Below are positions 9,642 through 18,985 of a stretch of 48,823 nucleotides of DNA, in pieces. The stretch comes from an uncultured Acidimicrobiales bacterium (GTDB lineage: Bacteria; Actinomycetota; Acidimicrobiia; Acidimicrobiales; SZUA-35), in the NCBI GenBank assembly GCA_937958015.1, contig CALGOA010000119.1, positions 1 to 48,823 of the forward strand, in the 5' to 3' direction. Made by a program: the position numbers and the translations under genes. The notes beneath the pieces were generated by a model. It ran no database searches. It was not told where the DNA came from and was given only the letters and a program-made list of their open reading frames with translations. Each line of letters starts with the position of its first letter. The stretch's first letter is position 1.

Positions 9642-10751
9642 ATGACCAACCGAATCTTCCTCAGTGCGCCCGACGTTGGTCTCCCCGAACGCGAGGCCCT
9701 GCTCCGCGCGTTCGACAGCAACTGGATCGCACCGGTTGGGCCCGAACTCAACGCATTCGAAGACGACCTCGTCAGCTACACCGGCGGCGAGGCGTGTGTC
9801 GCACTGGCGTCGGGCACCGCCGGGCTGCATCTGGCATTGCTCGACGCTGGAGTAGAGCCCGGAGCAGAAGTGGTGATCCAGTCGTTCACCTTCGCTGCCA
9901 CCGCATTTGCAACGTGTCATGCCGGAGCAGTTCCGGTCTTCATCGACAGCGAACCCGAGACGTGGGGCATGGACCCCGGGCGGCTGCGTGAGTTCTTGGG
10001 CCATAGGGCCGCATCGGATCGGCTTCCGGCGGCTGTGGTGACGGTTGATCTCTACGGCAGTTGCGCCAACTACGAAGCGATCGAACCGATCTGTGCCGAC
10101 TTCGGCGTGCCTCTGATCTCCGATGCGGCTGAGGCGCTTGGTTCACGGGTTGGCGACCGTTCGGCGGGAACGTTTGGTCGCTCCGCAGTGCTGAGCTTCA
10201 ACGGCAACAAGATCATGACCACCAGTGGTGGCGGTGCGCTGGTCGGACCGACCGAAACGGTCGACCGGGTTCGCTATCTCGCCACCCAGGCCCGACAGCC
10301 GGTACTTCACTACGAACACACCGAGATCGGTTTCAACTACCGGATGTCGAACCTGCTAGCGGCACTTGGCCGCGCCCAGCTTGCTGGGCTCGAGCCCAAG
10401 ATCGCTCGACGCCAGGAAATCGCCGACTTCTATGCAGAACGATTCGGAGATTTCGAGTGGTGTCCCCATGGATCCACCACGCGCCCGAATCGTTGGCTCA
10501 CCGTCGGCCTTCTGCCTCACGGTGAGGATCCCCACGCCCTCTGCCACTCCATGAACGAGCTAGAGATCGAGGCTCGGCCGGCTTGGAAACCCATGCACAT
10601 GCAGCCCGTGTTCGCCACCAACGAGATGATCGGCGGCGCCGTGAGCGAGGATCTCTACGCCCGAGGCGTCTGTCTCCCCAGCGGTTCGGTTCTTTCCGAT
10701 GGCGATCTCGAGCGAGTCGCCGCTGCGGTCGAGTCGTTGCGGCGTGCCTGA
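9642..10751 (+). CDS. DegT/DnrJ/EryC1/StrS-family PLP-dependent sugar aminotransferase
   Basis: MTNRIFLSAPDVGLPEREALLRAFDSNWIAPVGPELNAFEDDLVSY...ALASGTAGLHLALLDAGVEPGAEVVIQSFTFAATA...SFNGNKIMTTSGGGALV; RBS GGAGGTGGCG precedes ATG 9642. Confidence 0.93.
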   Translation: MTNRIFLSAPDVGLPEREALLRAFDSNWIAPVGPELNAFEDDLVSYTGGEACVALASGTAGLHLALLDAGVEPGAEVVIQSFTFAATAFATCHAGAVPVFIDSEPETWGMDPGRLREFLGHRAASDRLPAAVVTVDLYGSCANYEAIEPICADFGVPLISDAAEALGSRVGDRSAGTFGRSAVLSFNGNKIMTTSGGGALVGPTETVDRVRYLATQARQPVLHYEHTEIGFNYRMSNLLAALGRAQLAGLEPKIARRQEIADFYAERFGDFEWCPHGSTTRPNRWLTVGLLPHGEDPHALCHSMNELEIEARPAWKPMHMQPVFATNEMIGGAVSEDLYARGVCLPSGSVLSDGDLERVAAAVESLRRA

Positions 10752-11856
10752 CGCCCGCCCGAGAGTCCTCATGTTCCCGCGGCGCACGAAGCCGACCGTT
10801 TCCGACGATCCATCCAAGCTTCGATCCACCCAAACCGTGTCGACGGTCGGGCGACAGGGCGGATCCTCCACCGGACTCTCACTGTTCCGGCTGAAACAGG
10901 CGATCGGCGAAGCATCCAGCCTCGCACCAGTCCAGTCAACTCAACTGCTCGACCAACTTCGAGCTGACGCAGCGTGCTGGGTCGTCCACGACGAGCCGTT
11001 GACGACAGAAGCCGTCTCGCTGCTCAGTGTTCGAAAGGACACGTTCTCCATCACCCCGGTTCGGATTGAAACCAGTCGGGTGGTACGGGCCACCGATTCC
11101 GAGTCGGTTTTCGTCGTCGATGGACGCGTGACGGTGGTGGGTTCCGCCTCCATCGGCGCGAACGGAAAGATCGACGAGCGGCGGGCGTTCCTCGCCACCT
11201 TTTCCGAGCACGATGTCAGGGTCGACCGTCTCTCAGCCGGGAGCAGGGGCAAGGTCGTGGGTACGGTGACGATGCTCGGCCTCAGCCTGACCAAGGCGAT
11301 CAACCACGCCATTGCGACGTCCGGAATCGAGCTGGCCGAACCGTCGAAGCTTGCTCGAAAGGCCGCCGCCAGGGCGGGGCTCGTCAATGGGCAACCCATC
11401 AACATTGAGGGAGCTACTGTCGACAACGAAGGCAGAACAATCCTCGGGCTGCGCTCGCCGGTCTCACGCCCGGGTCGGCCGCTGATCGTACGCTTGGAGG
11501 GCGATATGTCCGAAGACCTAGACCTCGTCGCATCGGCGACGGTTCATGAGATAGAACTCGAGGCAGTTGCTGATCAACCGGTCGGGATCCGTGATCTTGC
11601 CTTCGATGAAGGACGGCTGCATATGGTGACAGCTCCCTCCGACAGCCAACTACTTGCCGGCCGGACTCGTCGAGCGCCGGTGCGACACCTCTCGACCACC
11701 ATCACGGGCGACGATGTGAAGGAAATCCGTCAGTTCGGAAACAAGACCAAGGTGGAGGGTCTCGCTCGACCGCACGGTGCTGAAGGACTGCTATCCGACG
11801 GCTGGTGGTATGTGATCGACAATGAGAAGGCAGTGATCGTTCTCAGCGCACACTGA
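10744..11856 (+). CDS. Hypothetical protein, possibly beta-rich C-terminal domain
   Basis: ORF downstream of and overlapping the degT stop (GTG 10744; alternative ATG 10771). C-terminus VGIRDLAFDEGRLHMVTAPS...KVEGLARPHGAEGLLSDGWWYVIDNEKAVIVLSAH; no confident family. Confidence 0.7.
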   Translation: MPDARPRVLMFPRRTKPTVSDDPSKLRSTQTVSTVGRQGGSSTGLSLFRLKQAIGEASSLAPVQSTQLLDQLRADAACWVVHDEPLTTEAVSLLSVRKDTFSITPVRIETSRVVRATDSESVFVVDGRVTVVGSASIGANGKIDERRAFLATFSEHDVRVDRLSAGSRGKVVGTVTMLGLSLTKAINHAIATSGIELAEPSKLARKAAARAGLVNGQPINIEGATVDNEGRTILGLRSPVSRPGRPLIVRLEGDMSEDLDLVASATVHEIELEAVADQPVGIRDLAFDEGRLHMVTAPSDSQLLAGRTRRAPVRHLSTTITGDDVKEIRQFGNKTKVEGLARPHGAEGLLSDGWWYVIDNEKAVIVLSAH

Positions 11857-11889
11857 GGAGGGCGGGGCCATGGGCCCCGCCCTCCTCAG
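11853..11889. terminator. Strong bidirectional terminator-like hairpin between convergent genes
   Basis: Perfect 17-bp arms CTGAGGAGGGCGGGGCC / GGCCCCGCCCTCCTCAG around loop ATG; includes the stop codon of the + gene and sits before the - gene end at 11934. Confidence 0.85.
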
Positions 11890-11933
11890 TGGTAGTTCCT
11901 CCGTCGAAGACGGGTCAGATTGTTCCTACGTAC

Positions 11934-13277
11934 CTACCGGTCGCTGGACATTCCACATGGTGCAGCGAAGAAGTGGTCACCTTCGGTGAAGCGGCAGCCG
12001 TAGCTCGGGTCAGCGACCGCAGCCGGATCATTCACGATGTCACCCTCGGGCTTCACACCGTTCTCGGCCCAGTTCTCAAGGTCCTGGAATGAGGTGATCC
12101 ACTCGGCGGTGGTGAAGTCGCAGTGACCAGCTCCACGGATGGCCCGCTGCACGAGCTTGTTGGGGAAGCCATTGGCTTGGACCCGCTCGTAGTACTCGAC
12201 CTCGTTGTTGAAGGGCACGAAGAGGTCACCGAGGTTGTGGATCGTGAGCATCGGGTCCACGAAACGTCCTTTGTTCTCCGGGAGCTCCTTGCGCTGGTAC
12301 GGCAGGTAGCTCATCCGCTCGACGCGCTGGATGTTCTCGTTGAACGCTACTTCTTCGGCACTCAATGCGGGATCGAGATCGAGTTGGTAGACCTCGCCGT
12401 CGTTTCCGTTGAACTGTCCCTCTAGCGGCACGGTCCCCGTGTCGATTGCGAGGCTCCAGAGGAAGTTGGAGTTATCGAACTGACCTTCAACGGCAATGTT
12501 CCAGAACGTCCAACCCTCATCGAAGTTCGGGCGGTCGCCGCCGCTTTCGAGTTCGATGAGCTGCTTCAGTGCCTCTCCGTCGTCGTTGAGCGCGAACGGC
12601 CATGAGCCAGGAGCAGCTTCGAGTGCAGCCTTGTTTGCAGGCACGTCGACGCCGAGCCACTGGGCAGGATTGGCGACCGGAAGTTCACCATTGCCACCGA
12701 GCTCTTGGAACGCCAAGTTGGCATCCGCAAAGTAGTCGAACAGATCCTTGTCGGCCAGCACGCCACAGGCGGGCAGAAGTCCATCGTAGAACTTGCGGTA
12801 GCGCTCAGCGCTGTATGCGGTGATGTTGCCGCCCATCGAGACACCAAGGAGGTAACGATGCGCCGGCTGCTTCTTCACACCGGTGAATTTCTTGAACGAC
12901 TGCGCCAGGCGGCGAGTTTCCTTCGCCGGTGTTGCAACGCGATAGTCGTTTTCGCTGTAGCTCGATGCACCCCAGGCGTAGCCATTGGCGATCAGGTATT
13001 CGCGAAGCCCCTGTGGAGGCTGTTGAACGAAGAGGTCGGTTCCGGTGCCGGCGTAACCGTGCGCCCACATGACCAGGTCGCCGTTCCAGTGCTCGGGCAC
13101 TTCGTACTGCCAGCCGGCGCCGTTCTGGATTCCCCAGAAAGCTTCCGCCCCCTCGAGTGGATCGAACGGCAGGGCCGCCTCGACGACCACATACTCCTTC
13201 TCCTCAGCTGCCGCTGGCGAAATCACGCCCGCCGCAAGCGTCACGAGCGCAACCGCGCTCAACAAAAACTTCTTCAT
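11934..13277 (-). CDS. Secreted alpha/beta-hydrolase-like protein
   Basis: Signal peptide MKKFLLSAVALVTLAAGVISPAAAEE; GDLVMWAHGYAGTG, LLGVSMGGNITAYSAERY (GxSxG), GAGHCDF near the C-terminus. Confidence 0.8.
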   Translation of the reverse strand: MKKFLLSAVALVTLAAGVISPAAAEEKEYVVVEAALPFDPLEGAEAFWGIQNGAGWQYEVPEHWNGDLVMWAHGYAGTGTDLFVQQPPQGLREYLIANGYAWGASSYSENDYRVATPAKETRRLAQSFKKFTGVKKQPAHRYLLGVSMGGNITAYSAERYRKFYDGLLPACGVLADKDLFDYFADANLAFQELGGNGELPVANPAQWLGVDVPANKAALEAAPGSWPFALNDDGEALKQLIELESGGDRPNFDEGWTFWNIAVEGQFDNSNFLWSLAIDTGTVPLEGQFNGNDGEVYQLDLDPALSAEEVAFNENIQRVERMSYLPYQRKELPENKGRFVDPMLTIHNLGDLFVPFNNEVEYYERVQANGFPNKLVQRAIRGAGHCDFTTAEWITSFQDLENWAENGVKPEGDIVNDPAAVADPSYGCRFTEGDHFFAAPCGMSSDR

Positions 13278-13476
13278 TTGGTTCCCCGTCCATATAAGTG
13301 GCACATGCCACACGTCAATACTCCATATGTCTATCGCCTGAACGCAGAGAGCGGCAAAACGACTATCGAGAGGCGCATTTGCCCATACGGCCACTAGGCC
13401 TAATGGCCGTGGCTGCTCAGCGTTGCCGCCCCGTACTCTCAGGCGCAGGTCAAGCAGAACCTGGAGGCGGAACCCA

Positions 13477-14679
13477 GTGCACATCGTGTATCTCGTACAG
13501 CATTTCTTCACGCCAGATCAGGCTGGCAGTTCGCGTCCATATGAATTGACACGTAGGTTCGCCAAAGCGGGACATCGGGTATCGGTCGTGGCGTCGGACT
13601 GGAACCGAGACGATCGTTCGGTGATTCACGAGGTCGTCGAGGGTGTCGACATCTATCGGATTGGCGTTCCCTACTCCCAGGACATGGGGAAGGACCAACG
13701 GGTGCGCTCGTTCCTGCAGTTCGCAGCATCATCAGCACGACAGGCCCGGCGTCTCGATCCTGACATCATCTACGCCACAAGCGCCCCTCTAACGATCGCA
13801 CTACCCGGCGCATACGCCTCGAAGCGGTGCAAGGCCAAAATGGTCTTCGAAGTTCGAGACCTTTGGCCGAAGGTGCCCATCGCAATCGGTGCGATCGGTG
13901 GGCCAGTTCTTCCACGAGTTGCGGCTCTGCTCGAGAAGTTTGCGTACTCGAGGTCGAGTCACATCGTTGCTCTATCGCCCGACATGAAGCGCGGGATCAC
14001 AGAAACCGGTTATCCGGAAGAGAACGTCACCGTCGTGCCTAACAGCTGTGACTTCGACATCTTCGGCCGTGAGCTGGTTTCAGGTGATGAGTTCCGGGCC
14101 CGCAACGATTGGCTCGGTAAGCGCCCTCTTGTGGTCTACACGGGAACTTTGGGCAAGATCAACGGCGTCGACTTCATGGCAGAGGTCGCAGCAAAGGCTC
14201 AATTGCTGGAACCGAACCTTCGATTCCTTTCGCTCGGCAGCGGGAGCGAATGGGGCAAGGTCGAGTCGAGAGCCCGGGAACTAGGAGTCTTGGGCCGCAA
14301 CTTCTTCATGATGCCGAACCGTCCCAAGTCCGAAGTTGCCCAGGTGTTGGCAGCGGCCGATGTTGCTACCTCCTTCGTCGTCGACATCCCGGAACTCGAG
14401 GCGAACTCGGCCAACAAGGTCTTCGACGCCATGGCGGCAGGGAAACCATTTGCGATCAACCACGACGGTTGGCAGGCCGAGCTCATCCGTGAACACGACT
14501 GTGGCCTTGTTCTGTCGCGCAACCCCGAGATCGCAGCGTCCGAACTGGCTAGTGCTGTCACGGATCGGGAGTGGTTGTCCCGCGCAGGGTCGAACTCCGA
14601 ACGACTCGGTCGCGAGCGATTCCATCGAGATGTGCTCGCCGCCGAAGTCTTGGACATCCTCGAAAGAAGCAGCAGATGA
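13477..14679 (+). CDS. GT4-type glycosyltransferase
   Basis: VHIVYLVQHFFTPDQAGSSRPYELTRRFAKAGHRVSVVASDWN...VVYTGTLGKINGVDFMAEVA...EANSANKVFDAMAAGKPFAINHDGWQAELI; GTG start with RBS GGAGGCGG. Confidence 0.9.
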   Translation: MHIVYLVQHFFTPDQAGSSRPYELTRRFAKAGHRVSVVASDWNRDDRSVIHEVVEGVDIYRIGVPYSQDMGKDQRVRSFLQFAASSARQARRLDPDIIYATSAPLTIALPGAYASKRCKAKMVFEVRDLWPKVPIAIGAIGGPVLPRVAALLEKFAYSRSSHIVALSPDMKRGITETGYPEENVTVVPNSCDFDIFGRELVSGDEFRARNDWLGKRPLVVYTGTLGKINGVDFMAEVAAKAQLLEPNLRFLSLGSGSEWGKVESRARELGVLGRNFFMMPNRPKSEVAQVLAAADVATSFVVDIPELEANSANKVFDAMAAGKPFAINHDGWQAELIREHDCGLVLSRNPEIAASELASAVTDREWLSRAGSNSERLGRERFHRDVLAAEVLDILERSSR

Positions 14680-15875
14680 GAGTGGCCTATATCACCATGC
14701 AGTTTCCCACCCGCGTGGAGACGTTCGCTATCGGCGACGTGCGACTTCTTCATCAAAAGGGCGTTGAGGTCGAGGTGTTTTCCCTTCGTTCTCCTGAGTC
14801 CGATGTGGACGAACTGACCACCAAGGAGGGGCTGAAGAACGTCCCAGTGGATCAGCCGACAACATCGGTTGTCGCGCTCCTTGGCAGAATGTTCTCCAAA
14901 CCGGGACGCTCAGCCAACCTGCTGCGTTGGATTGTGCAGTCGAACGTTAAGAAGCCTGCCCACCTGATCAAGAGCCTCGCTCTGGCCCCACGCGCCTCGG
15001 AGGTCTTTGACCGGATCCAGGCCGACCCTCCCGACGTTGTGCATGTCTACTGGGGCCATCTGCCATCCATGGTCGGGTACCTTGTTCAGCTGCTACTTCC
15101 GGAAGTAAGAACCACTATCTCGCTGGCCGCCTACGACCTGCGGATGGAGTACGGCGGGTCTCGTTCGGTCGCCCTAAACGCTGAACGGGTCCGAACGTTG
15201 TGTGCGTCCAACGTCGACCACATAGTGAGTGCATTCGGAGTGGACCCCTCCAATATTGAGGTGATCTTCGATGGTGTCGACCTTGACCGTAGGCCGCCGA
15301 CCGAACCCAAAGAATCGGGCAAGATCGTTACGATCGGTCGCCTGAAGAAACCCAAAAACACCCACTCGGTCCTGTCCGCCTTCGCTTTGGTTCTCGCCGA
15401 GCAACCCCACGCTACGCTCACTCTCCTGGGTGACGGACCCGAGCGCGAAGCATTGCAAAGGCAAGCCCAAGACCTGAGAATCAGCCAGGCGGTGAACTTC
15501 CGCGGCCTCGTCGGCCATGAGGAGGTGCTCGCCGAACTCGGTTCGTCAGAGGTGTTCCTTTTCCTCAGCGACTCAGGATCGGAACGCCTCCCCAATGTCG
15601 TGAAAGAGGCCATGCTGGCGAGAAGTGTCGTCGTTTCCTCGAGGACCAAAGGCATCGAGGAACTCATCCCTTCACAAGATGTCGGCTACGTAGTTGATGC
15701 GTACGACATCGAAGCCGCCGCAAACGCAACGATTTGTGCCCTCAAGGGAGGGGCCGAGTCGGACGACATGCGAACCAGGGCCGAATCGTTCGTGACCAAT
15801 CACTTCAGTCGAGAGACACTCATCGACAACTACATCGAGATGTGGGACGACATAGTTGCAAGGAGAATCGCGTGA
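14676..15875 (+). CDS. GT4-type glycosyltransferase
   Basis: MRVAYITMQFPTRVETF...KIVTIGRLKKPKNTHSVLSAFALVL..ATLTLLGDGPEREALQ...NVVKEAMLARSVVVSSRTKGIEELI; ATGA overlap with upstream gene. Confidence 0.9.
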   Translation: MRVAYITMQFPTRVETFAIGDVRLLHQKGVEVEVFSLRSPESDVDELTTKEGLKNVPVDQPTTSVVALLGRMFSKPGRSANLLRWIVQSNVKKPAHLIKSLALAPRASEVFDRIQADPPDVVHVYWGHLPSMVGYLVQLLLPEVRTTISLAAYDLRMEYGGSRSVALNAERVRTLCASNVDHIVSAFGVDPSNIEVIFDGVDLDRRPPTEPKESGKIVTIGRLKKPKNTHSVLSAFALVLAEQPHATLTLLGDGPEREALQRQAQDLRISQAVNFRGLVGHEEVLAELGSSEVFLFLSDSGSERLPNVVKEAMLARSVVVSSRTKGIEELIPSQDVGYVVDAYDIEAAANATICALKGGAESDDMRTRAESFVTNHFSRETLIDNYIEMWDDIVARRIA

Positions 15876-16723
15876 AGTCACAGCTTGACCGGGGCCTGTC
15901 AAAGGTCCACCGACACGCACGCAACATTGGTGATCGCGGCCGGTTCGTCATCGCCAATCCCGCAGGAATCGATCAAACCATCGTATTCGTGGCGGGATGC
16001 CAGCGATCTGGCACCACGATGACCTCCAAGATCTTCGAGGCCGATCCGGGCGCCTTCGTCTTTCACGAGATGAGTTCGCTTAGTTCAGGCGACAAAGAGG
16101 AACGACTTCGGTTTAACGAGTTGGACAACGTCGATCGCCAGATTCGATGGACCCGAGCGCCACTCGTGGTTGCCAAACCGCTGGTCGAGTCTGCTCGCCT
16201 CACCGAACTTCTGGAACGCTTCCCCAACGCAACCGTGCTTTGGATGATCCGAGACTTCCGAGACGTCGCATCGTCAAACATCGTCCGCTGGGGTGAACAG
16301 AACGGCTTCGACGATCTGGCACCGATTTTGGCCCGAGACCAGTCTAATTGGCGGGCGCTAAACCTCTCCGACGAAACACTCGATTTGGTCGCCGAACTGC
16401 ACGCAGACGGCCTCTCGCCTGCCGACGCGGCCAGCCTGTTCTGGTACACCCGAAACACCCTCCTCTTCGATCAAGGTTTGGAGTCGAGTGAACGGGTCTA
16501 CCTCCAGCGATACGCCGAGCTGGTCACCGAGCCCGACGCGGCGATGCGTCCGTTCTACGCTCATATCGGAGTCGGCTACCCGACGCGTCCCATCACGTCA
16601 GCCATTCGGACGTCCTCGGTCGGCAAAGGCAGCAACATCGAGTTGTCACCTCGTATCGAGTTGCTCTGCGACGAGATGTTGTCCCGGCTCAACGCCGAAG
16701 TCGACGCGCAAATGCCGGCATGA
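15872..16723 (+). CDS. Sulfotransferase-family protein
   Basis: IVFVAGCQRSGTTMTSKIFEADPG (5'-PSB loop-like), ATVLWMIRDFRDVASSNI (3'-PB-like); GTGA overlap. Confidence 0.82.
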   Translation: MKSQLDRGLSKVHRHARNIGDRGRFVIANPAGIDQTIVFVAGCQRSGTTMTSKIFEADPGAFVFHEMSSLSSGDKEERLRFNELDNVDRQIRWTRAPLVVAKPLVESARLTELLERFPNATVLWMIRDFRDVASSNIVRWGEQNGFDDLAPILARDQSNWRALNLSDETLDLVAELHADGLSPADAASLFWYTRNTLLFDQGLESSERVYLQRYAELVTEPDAAMRPFYAHIGVGYPTRPITSAIRTSSVGKGSNIELSPRIELLCDEMLSRLNAEVDAQMPA

Positions 16724-17556
16724 AACTCCTGCGACGCCCCGTCGCCGCTATGAAGCGTCGCTACCTGCATCAGGTGAGCGACGTCTACTTCGTGTCGTTT
16801 CCAAAGTCGGGCCGCACATGGACGAAGTCGGTCCTCGCCAACTACTTCGCCATTCGAACGAATTCACCGATATTCCATGACTTCGCTCCGATTCGCCGAC
16901 GACCCGGAGTGCCTAGGGTTGTTTTCACCCACGCTAACTACTCGGCTTCGGATGTAGTCGCAGCATCGTTCATCCGATCTCTTCGGAACAAGCGAGTAGT
17001 CCTTCTGGTCCGGGATCCTGGAGACACGACTCAGTCGCACTACTACCGCCTACTCAAACGGCAAAGAAGTGCAACGGTGAAGGGTCTGGACCTCGAGTCT
17101 TTCGCGCTGTCCGATGAAGTCGGCGTCGCCCAGGTCGTCCGATTCCTACGAAGGTGGGGCGATGCCGCTGATCGGTTCGAGGACTTCCTTCTGTTGCGAT
17201 ACGAATCATGCGTCGAAAACCCGGTCGAACACTTTTCAGCCCTGCTCCGGTTCATCGGCGAGGACGTAGATCACGCCGATCTTGAGCGAGCTATCGCTAG
17301 AAGTTTGGACACAACCCGCAAGATCGAAGCAGGCGGCGCAGAAGTCGACGAAACTGTCGAGGCCGACCGTCGAATCGGTCCCGCGATCTACTTTGGTCGA
17401 GAGAATGCCGACGAATTGGAACGGTTCGAAACTGATGGCCTCCGGTTGCTCGACTCGGTCACACCCAAGGCCGCAAGACAGATCGAAGCCATCATCGGCT
17501 CGCTCCCAGCGGAACTGGCAGAGCCGAACCCCAAATTGGAGAGAAGAACTCAATGA
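16720..17556 (+). CDS. Sulfotransferase-domain protein
   Basis: VYFVSFPKSGRTWTKSVLANYF (PKSGRTW 5'-PSB), RVVLLVRDPGDTTQSHYYRLL (3'-PB); ATGA overlap. Confidence 0.88.
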   Translation: MKLLRRPVAAMKRRYLHQVSDVYFVSFPKSGRTWTKSVLANYFAIRTNSPIFHDFAPIRRRPGVPRVVFTHANYSASDVVAASFIRSLRNKRVVLLVRDPGDTTQSHYYRLLKRQRSATVKGLDLESFALSDEVGVAQVVRFLRRWGDAADRFEDFLLLRYESCVENPVEHFSALLRFIGEDVDHADLERAIARSLDTTRKIEAGGAEVDETVEADRRIGPAIYFGRENADELERFETDGLRLLDSVTPKAARQIEAIIGSLPAELAEPNPKLERRTQ

Positions 17557-18308
17557 CGCACTTTGTTGTCCTGGCCGACCGACGGACCGGCACAAGTCTG
17601 CTGCTCGACACCCTGAACAGTCACCCGGAGGTCGAATGCGTGAAGCGAGCCTTCGGCTTGGAGAAGCGGGTAAGGAATCCCGACAGCAACAAGCACAGCG
17701 GCGGCTACTTCCTTCATCGAACCGAGAGCATTTCGAACCGGATGATGCATTATCGCAACCGGCAGGCATCGATCGATTCCTTTCTCGACGAGAAGATTTT
17801 CACCCCGAGGGATCACCTGGAGGCTGCAGGGTTCCGCCTCCTGTACGGCGCTAGCAAGGCGTACCCTGAGATAGGAAACTGGATTCACGCTCACGAGGTA
17901 AAGGTCATCCACCTCGTTCGCGAAAACCTTCTCAAGCGGTTGATTTCTGAGAAGACCGCTCCGCTGCACAAGATGCATCACCCGCGTGCTGGTGCGCAGA
18001 TCACCACCGTCAAGATCATGCTCGATCCCGTCGAGACCCTAGAACGCCTGGAGCGAAAGGCAAAGCGCGTCGAAGCAGAGCAGCTCAAGTTCGAGGCACT
18101 GAAGCCGCTGCGTGTCGTCTACGAAGAGTTCTCGGCCAACAGAGACGCCGAAACCGCCCGCGTTTTCGACTTCCTGGGCGTCTCTGCCGAACAGTCTGAG
18201 CGGTCAGACTTGGTCAAGATAAATCCGGACTCGATACAAGAACTAGTCGAGAACTACGACGAACTTGCAGCAGTTCTCACTGGCACTCCCTTCGAACGTT
18301 TCCTGTAG
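17553..18308 (+). CDS. Sulfotransferase-like protein (Stf0/NodH-like)
   Basis: MTHFVVLADRRTGTSLLLDTLNSHPEVECVKRAF...VKVIHLVRENLLKRLISEK; ATGA overlap. Confidence 0.75.
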   Translation: MTHFVVLADRRTGTSLLLDTLNSHPEVECVKRAFGLEKRVRNPDSNKHSGGYFLHRTESISNRMMHYRNRQASIDSFLDEKIFTPRDHLEAAGFRLLYGASKAYPEIGNWIHAHEVKVIHLVRENLLKRLISEKTAPLHKMHHPRAGAQITTVKIMLDPVETLERLERKAKRVEAEQLKFEALKPLRVVYEEFSANRDAETARVFDFLGVSAEQSERSDLVKINPDSIQELVENYDELAAVLTGTPFERFL

Positions 18309-18320
18309 AGCGGAACAACT

Positions 18321-18977
18321 ATGAAGTACAAGGCACGCTCAATCGTTTCCGCCGCCGGACGCTACTCAAACCGTCACCTCAATCAGCCGAAGCGCGTGTT
18401 GAGAATCGGCAACTACTGGTCATGGATGAATCCCGACGACGTGACGACGGTGATCCAGACCCGGCCACTGCTGTTTCCGCTGCGATACGACATTGAGCTT
18501 CGACGTAGCTTCTTTGAGCTCCTCTGTGAGCACCGCTCGGTGAGCGGTTCGACTGAGAGCAGCCTGGAGTCGGCTGCTCGGGGCGGTCCGTACTATCAGT
18601 GGTTCGAACATGTCCTCGTCCCCCGAAATGCTCCGCACATGATCAACAACCCCCAAATGATGAATGGTCTGTTCAGTCGCCGCGTCGCTGAGAACGTCGC
18701 CTTGTTTGATTCCATCCGGACCCGTGGCTTTGATACTTCGCAGCCAATCACTCCGTACGCCGGGATACAGGTGGGACCTTCCACCGAAGGCCGGTCGATC
18801 AACCAAGACTTCTATGCCGGAGACGGGTGCCACCGACTGGCCTGCCTAATGGCGCTGGGATACGACGAGCTTCCATCAGAATTTGTCCGACCCAAGCAAT
18901 TTCGCCGCCTGAACCCACTCGACAACACCTTGGTGTTAGCCAAAAGGATGTCTATTCCCGCCGAGTGGTTGGCGTAG
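18321..18977 (+). CDS. Hypothetical protein with ParB/Srx-like motif
   Basis: 218 aa; INQDFYAGDGCHRLACLMALGYDELPSEFV resembles the GxHRxxAxxxLG..xIP motif of ParB-like folds. Confidence 0.6.
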   Translation: MKYKARSIVSAAGRYSNRHLNQPKRVLRIGNYWSWMNPDDVTTVIQTRPLLFPLRYDIELRRSFFELLCEHRSVSGSTESSLESAARGGPYYQWFEHVLVPRNAPHMINNPQMMNGLFSRRVAENVALFDSIRTRGFDTSQPITPYAGIQVGPSTEGRSINQDFYAGDGCHRLACLMALGYDELPSEFVRPKQFRRLNPLDNTLVLAKRMSIPAEWLA

Positions 18978-18985
18978 CCAAATCT

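Noticed and set aside
13298-13311. GTGGCA-CA-TGCCAC palindrome upstream of the secreted hydrolase
   Set aside because: Short; no second site or recognised regulator consensus, so not listed as a feature.
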